Under the pieces are notes generated by a model, which had not been told where the DNA came from, did no database searches, and worked only from the letters and a program-made list of their open reading frames with translations. A stretch of DNA of 64,000 nucleotides from Valencia hispanica (taxonomy: Eukaryota > Chordata > Actinopteri > Cyprinodontiformes > Valenciidae): positions 1,561,001 through 1,625,000 of the forward strand of contig OY747717.1 in NCBI GenBank assembly GCA_963556495.2, written 5' to 3'. The position numbers and the translations under genes are program-made. Shown here piece after piece: positions 1 to 9,711 of the stretch; position 1 is the stretch's first letter, and each line of letters opens with the position of its first letter.

Positions 1-184
1 GAGAAAACACAACAAACAGCTTTAAAATGATGAGTTTATGTGTGAAACGTTTCCTCTGCAGCAGCAGCTGATAACTGGTGATGAGTCGCTGACATCACTG
101 AGGATGACCTTTGACCCGCTCTGCTTTACTGGATTCATTTCATTCAGACACATTGGAGGGTTTTCCAGCAGGAACCGCCTGTTT

Positions 185-1255
185 AACTACATGTTACAGC
201 ATCTTATATCAGATTAGAGTCCAAACTTTGACTAGGCCACTCTAAAGCTGTTGTTTTCATTTGTCTTTTTGAGTCGTTCAGAGGTGGACGCGCTGCAGAA
301 CCAGACCTGGTTCTGCTTCAAGTTCTGCTGGTCGGATCTTCTCCTTCATGGTTCCATCAGCTACAGCAAGTCCTGCAGGTTCTGAAACAGCAAATCAATC
401 CCAGATCATCATACTACCTCCACCGTGTCTGACTGTAGGTCTGAAGTTCTGGTTCTGGTGATTCTACTCCAGATGGAACGGGACCAGAACCTTCCAGAAA
501 AGTCCACTTCTGTCTCTTCAGTCCTCGGAATATTTACCCAGAAGTCTTCAGGATCATCAGGATGTTTTCTGCTAAATGTGAGACGGGTCTTTGGGTTCTT
601 CTGGGTCAGCAGTGGTTCTGGTCCTGGATCTCTCCCATGGAGGCCATTTTCTCTCTTTCTTGGCACTGAATCCTGACCTCTGACCTTAGCTGAGGCAGTG
701 AGGCCTGCAGAGCTTCAGATGTTCTTCTGGACCTCTTGGATGAGTCGTCGATGAGCTCCTGGAGTAATTCTGGTGGGTCGGCGTCTCCTGGGAAGGTTCT
801 CCACTGTTTCAGGTGTTTTACAGGTGTGGATCATGGTTCTGACTGAGGTTCTCTGGAGTCCAGAACCTTAAGAGATGGTTCTGGAACCCTTTCCAGGCTG
901 ATGGAGTCAGAGAGTTTCTCATCTGTTCTTGAAGTTCTTCAGACCTGGGCCTGATGTGCTGCTTGAGATCTTTCAGCCTACTTCATGCTGTCGGTTCTGA
1001 TTTTAACTGAACTCGTCTGTCCAAAAACTTTGGTTAATTAAAAGTCATCTGTGATTCAATGAGAGGAGTGATTACTTTTCACACAGATCCAGGTTGGTTT
1101 GGATCGCTTTTTGTCTCCTAATAAATGAAATCATCGTTTGAAAGCAGGTTTTTGTTGCAGGTTATTTTTGTCTGATGATCTGAAACGTTTTGCCAAAAAA
1201 AGCAAAAACAGCACAAATTCTTAAGGGGGTCAGAAACTTTTCGCCACAGCTGATA
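185..1255 (-). mobile_element. Tc1-like DNA transposon relic
   Basis: The strand as given reads like the reverse complement of a fish Tc1-type element: actttgactaggccactc, then ttctcagaggtggac-like and catcatactacctccacc stretches, ending in a (T)tactttt-cacacag segment before about 1255. The transposase frame is destroyed by many stops and indels, so it is a dead copy. It lies in the ptpa intron after exon 6. Family assignment rests on remembered consensus. Confidence 0.6.
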
Positions 1256-1323
1256 AACTGATGTTCGGTCTGATCTGAGCATTCTGCAGCTGCTGATCAT
1301 CGTTAGCAGGAAAATCGGCTCAC

Positions 1324-4300
1324 CTGTTGAAAACCCTGAAGACGATGGCCAGCTGGTCGGATATCCTCAGCGCTCCGACCTTACAGAGGCAGCAGAGGAA
1401 CGCTGCGAAGGCCGCTTCATGACCTGAGGAGACAAACAAATCCTCAGGAGGTTCCTGCTGTCCCGCCGTTCTGTCCGTGTGGCCTACCCTGTCAGAATAG
1501 CATACCGGAAGTTGATTTTTAAAGCGCCGTCTCTCAGTTTAGCCTACTTTATGGAAACAGCATACAGATGTTTGTGACGGGGTCTGCTGTTTCGACTGGT
1601 CTTTGCTCCATAGAAAATACAGTTTATAAAGAGGTCCGCTGTTTTCTCCGGAGTCGTTCCGATCTCAGAAAAGAACCGCATGAACCATGAAATTCTCCAG
1701 TTGCCATCTTGTAAATTTAACACTTAAAAGACTAAAGTATTGGTATTTTCTGTCGGACGTAACTGATTTAAAATTTCTGAAAAGTTATTTTCTCTATTTT
1801 TTAGAAAATGTTTAGTTTAAATTTCAAAAATGTATGCCTGTAATCATGGAAAATTTTTTGTTTTCTCTCGCAAGTTTACAACTTTTCAACATCAGAGATT
1901 TTCTGAGTTTTTTCTTCAAAACTTAGGAGTCTATTTGTAGAAACTTACTCCAATTCTTTTTCTTTTATCTACAGTGACCAACACACCAGATTTAACGTCA
2001 TAAAAGGATTTTACAACTCCGCTTGATAAAAATAATATATGGAAAACTTCTGTTAACAATTCTTGTGATTGTATAAACCATGCATTAGGTATGGTTTATA
2101 CAATATGCGATATAATACACCAAAACTTATGCTGAAGTGATGGTTTGATTTTAACGCATGCGTATTACTTGAAGGTATGCCATTCTGATGGGTACGGTGT
2201 TCCGTCAGAACAACTGTCCCGACGCTGGGAATATGCCGGAATGCTCAACCTTTTAATCAGGAAGGACTGAAGGATGGAAAATTATGTTTTTATCATTTTA
2301 TAAATATGAAAAATATACGATTAAACAACACTGCAGCCAAAGGGCTCCTTCAGAAGACCTGGAGAAGTTCTGATCTGGTATGAAGAACAGAGGTCCCGAT
2401 CAGGACTGGTACCTGTTCCATAGTCTATCCGGGTCGGATTCCCAACAGCCTCCTTCAGGTAGACGGCGATCTCCGGAGCCGCGGCGGCTTTCTCCGCGGG
2501 AAGAACGGCCGCCACCAGGGCCTCGGCTTCCTGGAGCACAGACAGAACATGATCCGCGCTCGGCACGGAGCCGGACAAACGTACGGGTGTGTGTGGGACG
2601 GTTTGGACCCGACCTGCTCCAGCTTGGAGAACCAGGTTCTGTAGGCCTTGTTGCCGAAGCGCGACGGCTGGTCGACGGGCGGAGTCTCGTTTATCCAGCG
2701 GTCCAGAGTTCCCAGGAGGTCCAGCAGCTTCTCCACCGTCTGCAACACCAACAGGTTCAAGCTTACAGAGGGATCGTGGGTCTACGCCACTCCCTGCTCT
2801 GCTGCGCGAGTCGTCTGCAGAAAGAGACGCTAACATGTCTCCTTGTGCTGCTGGTTGCACAAAAACAACAACAAAACGTGCAGGTTCTATAGAGTTCTAT
2901 CGACTCGGAGCCTTTCAAGGCAAACAGAAGACGTCTTTGTTTGGCAAGCTTTAAAATTACTTGGAACAATAACCGTGCTGGCCTCAGTTAGGAGGTTAAA
3001 GGTCGTGACCCTGAACCAGTGTCGCTGCTTGGAAGGGTTAAAGGAGAAAACAAGAGGACTGAGGCTCTAGAACGATGTCTGTCGGACCATGATGCTCAGC
3101 AAAAAGACCTCATACCAACCGTCAAGCACGGTAGCGGAGGGCTCATGATTGGGGCTGGACATGAACTCCTCAGTGGACCAACCCAAAGTATTCTGGAGTC
3201 CATTTGAAGCTTGGTCCAGACTGGGTCACCAACAGGACCACCATCCTAAACCCAGCAGCAGCAGATCTACAGCAGGACTGAAGAAGAACAGAATCAAGAT
3301 GCTGCAATGGTCTAGTCAAAGTCCAGGAACTCAAGCTGAAACGGAAGCAGCGCTGGAGAGAGAGAAGAGAGGAGCTGCTGGGTCCTGGGGTGTAATTACT
3401 TTGTGTATGATGGGTGTAACTCTGGGCACCGACCCACTGATGTACAGCGCTCTGGCTGCTGCAGAGATGTGGAGCGTATGGGACTGCTGCCCCCTACTGT
3501 ACAGAAACGACTACTACATCAGTTTTCCCCTCTTCAAGCGCCGACTCAACAATCAATCTAATAAATTAAAAATACGTTTCTGCTCAGGTTGTAGGTGACC
3601 TTCAGCTGACCTTTCCTCCTCTATGGCGTCCAGCAGGAGGTCAACACGGCCTCCAGGTCCTCCTGCTTGTTAAACTGGCCCCTATCGGGGGCGTGTTGAT
3701 GGGAACAACGGTCCCGGTTTGAACAGAGCGTCTCACCTATAAACTGGGAGCTGCCCCAGATGAAGGGCAGGAACTGGAAGTCGTCCAGGCCCCACACCCC
3801 CTGGGAGCCAGGGGCCCTTCAGTATATTGCTGATCGGGAGCTGGTCATATGAGGCTTCTGGTTACCCCTGAGCCACGACACACGACTACAGTGGAAATCA
3901 GCCCAATTGCAAAAATTGTCGTGCGACTGGAAAAATCACAAAAGTGCACCCACCAGCGACTCTGCACATTTAGAACACCTTCCACTAAAGAGACAGCCTC
4001 CAAGTTAATCCTGTACCCGCTTTTGAATGTACGCACAAGGCTTGAATCACGGCCTGAAGGTTTTTGTTTCGAGTCTTCATTAAACCTCGCAACATCCCCG
4101 CAGGAAGACGAATCAACTGCAAGATAACCGCAAACAACAATATGAACCGGAGCTATTTAAAGGGCCGGCGTCTCTTTCTGCAGCCTGTGCAGAAAAACAT
4201 ATGATCCGTCTGTAAAAGCCCAGAACCTGTCTGGAATGGAAAGAAACACCTGAAAAGCTCCATGGCGTCCAGTCCTCAGAGATGGGACGGGTTTGGAGGA

Positions 4301-7300
4301 GGACTGAGAACTTTTCTTGAGAGTTTAAATGAATTCAAGGCAACAAGAAAAGTCCAGTTGCCTTCATTTAAAAACTCTCAAGAATATCATGTCCTGGATG
4401 ACTGAGAATCTACACCAACGAACTGAGAACTTTGGTTAGTAGGAAGAACTTCTCAGGTCCAACTGGTTCTGGAGTGTTCAGATGGACCCAAAGACGTTTT
4501 CCAGCTCTTTTACTGAGATATTAAACTATGAAATGTTTCAAAATAAAAAAAATAAAAAGTCTTCAAACCTCCATAAAGAACACGTGACACAGCAGGTAAA
4601 CACACCTCAGAGACGACGTATTCACACGTCAGCTTCTTTCCCTTCACGCCTTCGTTCAGGGTCAGGATGAAGCCCATGTAGTCGGCGTAGGCCTGGAGGG
4701 AGGAGGGAGGAGCTTTAGGACGGGTCACCACACAGAACCAGAACCCTTTAGGTCAGCAGTTCTAGCTACGGTCTGTGACCTTTAACCTACACAGCCTCTG
4801 GAAGGGGAATCTTACCTGAGACCTTTTCCACTTGCCCATATCCGGCACCATGCTGATTTCCTTCTTGGGGATGATGTAGGTGGTTCCAGCTTCAGGCGCC
4901 TCATCTTCAGGAGAAGATGCTGAAAAGGTCCGTTTATTATTATTATTATTATCAGCTGATTCGGATAAAACCGGATCCAAACAGTGAAACAGAACTTTCT
5001 GACTTTCTCTCATAAATGCTTCAGCCTGACAGAAAATAACTGAAACAGGGAAGAAAACGGTTTGTCTCTCAGCCATAAATCAGATTAAATCAATCAGATT
5101 AAATCAATCAGATTAAATCAATCAGATTAAAGCTTCATGTTCAGCTCCGTCTGGATCTGGAAAATTATTTCTATTAAAGGGAACTTTATTATGATCAGAA
5201 GTTTCAATCCATATTTGGTAGAATGACCCTTTAAACTGTAGGAGTCGGGTCAGATGTTCTGGGTCTCCTTCCACAAGCTTCTGACCATAGTTTGCTGGAG
5301 TTCTGGCCCATTCCTCCTGACAGAACCGGTAGAACTGGACCAGGTTTGCTCACACGCACACATTTTCAGCGACCTCCCCATTGGACCAGTTTCTAACCAA
5401 TCCGGAGGTCTGCTGAGGGACGTCGTCCTTCTAGAAGTTTAACTTCTTCTCTGGATTTCCTCTTGATGCCATTTATTCTGTGAAGAGCTCCAGTCAGCAT
5501 GATGCTGCCACCTCCGTACTTCACAGTTAGGATGGTGTTCCCAGGCTTTAACCATCCTCCTTTTTTCCTCTAAATGCAGCGACGCTCATCGTGACCAAAC
5601 ACTCAGATCAGACCAGAGGACACGTCTCCAAATCTGAAGGTCTTTGTTTGAAAGTGCTTCCAAGACGCTTCTGGAGTCGTGGCTTCTTCCTCTCTGAGCG
5701 GCCTTTCAGTCCGTATTGGTACAGGAACTCGTTTCAGCAGCATCTTCACCCAGTGTTGCCAACTTAACGACTTTGTCGCTATTTCTAACGACTTTTCAGA
5801 CCCACTTAACGACTTTTTTCCAAAAAGCGCCTAGCGACATTTCTAACCACCCTTATCTACTTTCTGTGAAACTTTGTCGCCCATATTTCCTGCAGTTTAG
5901 AGACCCAGCTTGCTGAATGATCTGCGCATGTGCAGCACAATCAGCGTATGTCCACTGACCAATCATAAACCTTTTTCGGTTCATTTCATCCACTCACAAA
6001 CGAAGTTGTTTAGTAGTTAATGTTAATTCAAAAGTAAAAAATAAACATGCATGTATATAAAACCGACCTTTCAACGGGAATTAAGGCAGAAGCTCGTCTG
6101 TTACGCTGCATCTCACACCTGTGGTGCATTCAAGGAACGTTCGTAATGTATGGTGAGTTCAAAAACGTAGGACATTTAAAACGTATGACTACCCCCCCCC
6201 CCCCCCCCCCACTGAAAATAATGCAATAAGCAATAAACTTCTGTTTATTGGCGGTTGGCAAGAAACATTAGATGCATGCTAAATATGCTCTACTTATTTT
6301 TACAAAGTACTAAAAAACAAACAAACATCTATATTCTCTCTATTAATTTCGTCTTCTTGAGATATCTCAGCAAAAAATTTTTTTTCCAGAACTTTACATT
6401 TTGTTTAAAAGATCATTGATGTCCAGTTGCAATTTGATATCTTGTAAATTTTGTACCAGTTTTCTCCACAGTATATTTTAGGTAAAATAATGTAACATGT
6501 TCCACCGTCTCTTAAAGACAGAGTCACATTTCCCTGCAGCCTGTTTAAACAATGTATTGTTTAACCCTGTTATCCTAATCTAAATATAATTATTTCCTCC
6601 TTTCTGTTTCATTCGTCATCACGTGATGACATCATCGTTATGCAAATTAGCATATGACGTCATCTAGCCACTTTCTAGGGCAACTTCAGCTACTTTCTGT
6701 TGAAGACAGTTGGCAACACTGTCTTCACCAGGTCTTCAGCTTTTATTCAAACCAGAACCGGTTCGTCTCTGGGACCCAGAACCCGTTCGTCTCTGGGACC
6801 CAGAACCCGTTCGTCTCTGGGACCCAGAACCCGTTCGTCTCTGGGACCCAGAACCCGTTCGTCTCTGGGACCCAGAACCCGTTCGTCTCTGGGACCCAGA
6901 ACCCCTCTCCTTCCTGATCCGTACGATGGATGGACGTTCCTGTGACGTCTGCATGTAGCCGGTAGACCAGAGGAACGTGGAACCTTCGGCCATCTGGAAA
7001 CTGGTGGAGGTCCACCATCATCGCCTGGGCTTACCCAAATCAGTTAAAAGGCGTATTTATCTTAGCGTATGTAAACTTCTGACTTTGTAGGGGGAGGGGG
7101 AAACAACACATCCTCTAATTATTCTGATGTTGAGCAAAAAGAAATAATGTTGATGATCCAGACTGAGCTGAAACAGGAACAGCTGAGTCGGATTTAATAT
7201 CAGGCAGAGAGGAAAATGTGTCACTATGTGCAAATATCAATCAACATCATTTTCATTTTAGTAAATACAGCTTGAAAGTATGAAGTATTATAGCAACAAA

Positions 7301-7831
7301 CCTCTAATATATCAATAATATTTATTAGTATGATGTAATTATGTTAAATTTGGTCTCTTATTTTTGAATCCAGAGGAATCATAATCAATGCAATAATAAG
7401 TAAATAATAATAAACAGGCAGGATATTACATGTAAATCTCTATAATACGTCATTTAATGCATGTTGTGTTTGAACTGAGTTTTACAGCAACAAAAAGGCT
7501 TTAAATGATGTAAATATTCAAATTAAACCGTATTTACCGGATTCAGCGGTGAAATGATCATCGCTGTTTTCTAACTGATCTGAAAGAGTTGTTGATGAAA
7601 TGTTAAAAACAGGAATATTAGCTGAACCAGGTCAGGTTAACACTGTGAATATGGAGCCAGATTCATCTCCAAATAAAGCAGGTTAAAGTTCAAAGGTTAA
7701 ATCTCCCCAGTTCAACCTGGAGCCGCAGCTGAGCCGCTGGGACTGGAACCAGAGCTCCCAGTTGATCAGGAGAACTGGTGACAGAGAGCAGAAACATCAT
7801 CTTTACCTGACTGCTGCCCTGTTTCCGCCAT
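1324..7831 (-). CDS. ptpa: PTPA: serine/threonine-protein phosphatase 2A activator (PPP2R4), first six coding exons, 3' part outside window
   Basis: PTPA is a peptidyl-prolyl isomerase-like chaperone that activates the PP2A catalytic subunit in cytosol and nucleus. Coding exons read on the minus strand: 7831-7807 (MAETGQQS), 4919-4816, 4692-4606, 2739-2614, 2530-2413 and 1423-1324. All junctions are GT/AG and the codon phases match (25, 104, 87, 126, 118, 100 nt). Visible family signatures are [20 protein letters not shown] (residues about 24-43), [20 protein letters not shown] (44-63), [19 protein letters not shown] (about 90-108), [18 protein letters not shown] (about 136-153) and [14 protein letters not shown] (about 154-167). 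About 187 of the family's roughly 320 residues are here; the next exon would lie below position 1. The start was chosen by similarity to the vertebrate MAE start and its donor. The gene is head to head with crat. Introns carry Tc1, hAT and foldback relics. Identity is very likely; exon ends are inferred from consensus only. Confidence 0.93.
1424..2412. other. ptpa intron 5, no gene seen
   Basis: AT-rich intronic DNA. The stretch from about 1486 to 2230 has gcatacc-type phrases at both ends (gtcagaatagcataccgg near 1493 and ggtatgccattctgatg near 2173), roughly inverted, suggesting a decayed TIR element of about 700 bp. No protein match was seen. Confidence 0.35.
2900..3600 (+). mobile_element. 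Tc1-family transposon fragment in ptpa intron 3
   Basis: Around 3040-3300 the DNA reads like a degraded transposase centre (ccaaccgtcaagcacggtagcggagggctcatgatt, a [15 protein letters not shown] segment) with later tccagaccgg-like pieces. It is interrupted by stops. Boundaries are unclear. Confidence 0.45.
3737..3815 (-). pseudogene. Out-of-order fragment resembling a later ptpa exon, inside ptpa intron 3
   Basis: On the minus strand this stretch reads (AP)[18 protein letters not shown] followed by GSSQFI, then a consensus donor (gtgaga). It matches the conserved PTPA segment that should come after the exon at 1423-1324, yet it lies between exons 3 (4606) and 4 (2739). An in-frame stop lies just upstream, and the expected preceding residues (YLEVMRKLQKTYRMEP-like) are missing, so it is a truncated copy rather than a complete exon. 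It could be a real partial duplication or a local assembly error. It has no place in the normal reading order and would disrupt the protein if spliced in. Confidence 0.75.
4314..4384. repeat. Foldback (hairpin) repeat in ptpa intron 3
   Basis: ttcttgagagtttaaatgaa near 4314 is mirrored by ttcatttaaaaactctcaag ending at 4384, with ggcaac/gttgcc closing the inner stem. The arms could pair over about 28 bp with few mismatches. It looks like the end or core of a small foldback element. Flanking ctgagaactt phrases recur at 4303 and 4427. Confidence 0.7.
4932..5130. repeat. Short simple repeats near ptpa exon 2
   Basis: A (tta)n run lies at about 4932-4952. A 14-bp unit (aatcagattaaatc) repeats three times at about 5085-5129. 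Both are ordinary intronic simple repeats. Confidence 0.7.
5752..6721. mobile_element. Non-autonomous hAT element (MITE) with 8-bp target-site duplication
   Basis: The ends are inverted: CAGTGTTGCCAACT at 5752 and its complement ending at 6721. The flanking 8 bp tcttcacc is duplicated exactly (5744-5751 and 6722-6729). An 8-bp duplication with CA-type ends is the hAT hallmark. The 970-bp interior has no transposase frame; a poly-C tract lies at about 6190-6210. It inserted into the older Tc1 relic. Confidence 0.88.
6757..6905. repeat. 24-bp minisatellite, about six copies
   Basis: The unit cgttcgtctctgggacccagaacc repeats in register with near identity. All six frames are open here because 24 is a multiple of three, so the frames through it are artefacts. 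The unit is part of the transposase region of the surrounding Sleeping Beauty-like relic. Confidence 0.93.
7086..7806. other. ptpa intron 1 distal part, nothing recognised
   Basis: AT-rich intronic DNA between the Tc1 relic and exon 1. No repeat family or coding sign was recognised. Confidence 0.4.
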
Positions 7832-9291
7832 GGCGAGTCGCACTCTTCTTCTACGGGTTAAACAAGGTTTAAAGCAGGCACAGCTGAGCGCTGCCTCCAA
7901 GCGGTAAATACTCGCTACTACATCTAGAAGCGCAAAGATTATTGGACAAATTATACATTTTCACTTAAACCTAAAAAAACTAAACGTTTTTAATTATCTA
8001 ATAGTCACAGAACAGATTCTGCAACAAAATAAATAAGGGTATCTTTAAAGCACATTAAGTAGAACAAAAGTACATTGTAATGAACTTACTGTGATCACTA
8101 GTTTTAGAGAAACAAACAAAAAAAACTCATAAACCAACGCAAAGAGGACGTTTCTTCAGCTTTTGAAGTATGGCATTTTTTTTTACATCTAATAAAAGTA
8201 CTGTAATTAAATTGGGCATTGTCTGTTGTTGAAATAACCAATAATGAAACAAATAAATACATTTAAAATGTTTCAGAATTAAGTCAGTAAAAGAATACAG
8301 ACATCAGTTTGAGTAAAATCAGAATAAATCAAATTGAACCAGATTAAACCGCCACTGGATGTGATTGCTTTTTTTTATTGTAGTAAAAAAAATTAAAAAA
8401 GAAAAAGTTTCATTCCTAAATCACAATAAAAAAACTACTTATGGAGGACTTTTTCTAGTTTTTGAAGGAATCATAACATATTTATAGATAACTACGAAAA
8501 AAAATTCTTTATTCAGGCACTGAAATTACTGCCATTACATTTGCCATTGTCAACCTACAAACAAAAATAAAAATATATAATCTTTGAACTTTCAAATAAA
8601 TAAAATCAGGTTTGAAGTCAAAAAATTAATTAATTTTGAATTAAATAATATAAAACAGATTAGACCACCATTGGAGGACACTACCTTGAGTTTGTTTAGG
8701 TAGTGAAAAAAGCCCATGAAAACTGCTAAATGTGTCATGTTTGAACTATAATTAGTTTTTATTCTGTAATGCCCGGAAAAAAAAGAAAAATAATTCACGA
8801 GATAAATTTACAGTAGCCTATAAATAGTTTCCTACATCTTCAGTGAGACTGAAACAAAAGCCAAGAAGGAGCTGATCCCCTCTGCCTCTGAGCAGCAGGT
8901 TCCTTCAGATGTTCCACTGTTGATCTCAGGTTCTTCAGAGATAAAACACCGAGCCGAGCAGCCGATCCTCCCCGGATTCAGGTCACTGTTTGTGGGGTTA
9001 AACACCGAGCCGAGCAGCCGATCCTCCCCGGATTCAGGTCACTGTTTGTGGGGTTAAACACCGAGCCGAGCAGCCGATCCTCCCCGGATTCAGGTCACTG
9101 TTTGTGGGGTTAAACACCGAGCCGAGCAGCCGATCCTCCCCGGATTCAGGTCACGGTTTGTGGGGTTAAACACCGAGCCGAGCAGCCGATCCTCCCCGGA
9201 TTCAGGTCACTGTTTGTGGGGTTAAACACCGAGCCGAGCAGCCGATCCTCCCCGGATTCAGGTCACTGTTTGTGGGCGTTTCTGAGTCAGA
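7832..9291. promoter_or_regulatory. Shared ptpa/crat upstream region between divergent start codons
   Basis: This 1.46-kb gap holds both genes' 5' untranslated and promoter DNA. Most of 7900-8830 is AT-rich with A and T runs and shows no coding sign. The crat-proximal 350 bp is GC-rich and built from 56-bp tandem repeats. No TATA box or named factor site is claimed. The divergent arrangement is also known for human PPP2R4 and CRAT, so a bidirectional regulatory region is plausible but not shown. Confidence 0.5.
8945..9275. repeat. 56-bp tandem repeat, six copies, abutting the crat start
   Basis: Units begin aacaccgagccgagcagccg at 8945, 9001, 9057 and so on, with exact 56-bp spacing and almost no divergence (one copy has cggtttgtgg for ctgtttgtgg). 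The last copy runs into gggcgtttctgagtcagaATG, the crat start codon at 9292. The array therefore lies in the crat 5' UTR or core promoter. Confidence 0.95.
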
Positions 9292-9670
9292 ATGTTGACT
9301 TTTTGCAGCAGAACTGTGGTGAGTAACAACACAGCAAGCTAATGTAGCAGAGAAACTCCGATAACTGTTTAAATATCCGAGTCTGACCCACATGAACAGT
9401 GTGTGGGACACTTATTAAGTAATTCTCATTGATGTTAGCAGCTTTAGTGACTCCCACAGTTTGATTTTAAATGTTTTCTGACAGAAACAGAGGCTAGCTG
9501 TTAGCTTAGCTCACGTTAAAAGTGAACGGAGCTAGTTAGCTGAGGTGGCTAACTGGCTAACTGGGTGAAAGGTCAGGTTAACTGTGTCAACTGGGAATAA
9601 AAACAGCTGGAACACGTCCAGATATTTTATGTTTTAACTGTCTGTTGTTGGTAAAGTCCAAAAACCTTTA

Positions 9671-9711
<41 letters not shown>

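Larger units (their letters stand above)
5222..7085 (-). mobile_element. Sleeping Beauty-like Tc1 transposon relic, interrupted by a hAT MITE and a minisatellite
   Basis: The plus strand matches the reverse complement of a fish Sleeping Beauty/Tc1 element in order: ccttccacaagcttctgacc, cattcctcctgacagaac, atgatgctgccacctccg, cagaccagaggacacgtc, gagcggcctttcagtcc, gcatcttcacc, cgttcgtctctgggaccc, ccttcctgatccgtacg, and an end reading gtatgtaaacttctgac at about 7058-7075. The coding frame is badly broken. Two later events sit inside it: the MITE at 5752-6721 and the 24-bp minisatellite at 6757-6905. It lies in ptpa intron 1. Confidence 0.75.

Noticed and set aside
2380..2954. Plus-strand frames of 121-170 codons at 2.4-2.95 kb
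   Set aside because: They are the antisense of ptpa exons 4 and 5, which carry clear family motifs on the minus strand.
6654..7021. Overlapping open frames in all phases around 6.65-7.0 kb
   Set aside because: Produced by the 24-bp minisatellite, whose length is a multiple of three.
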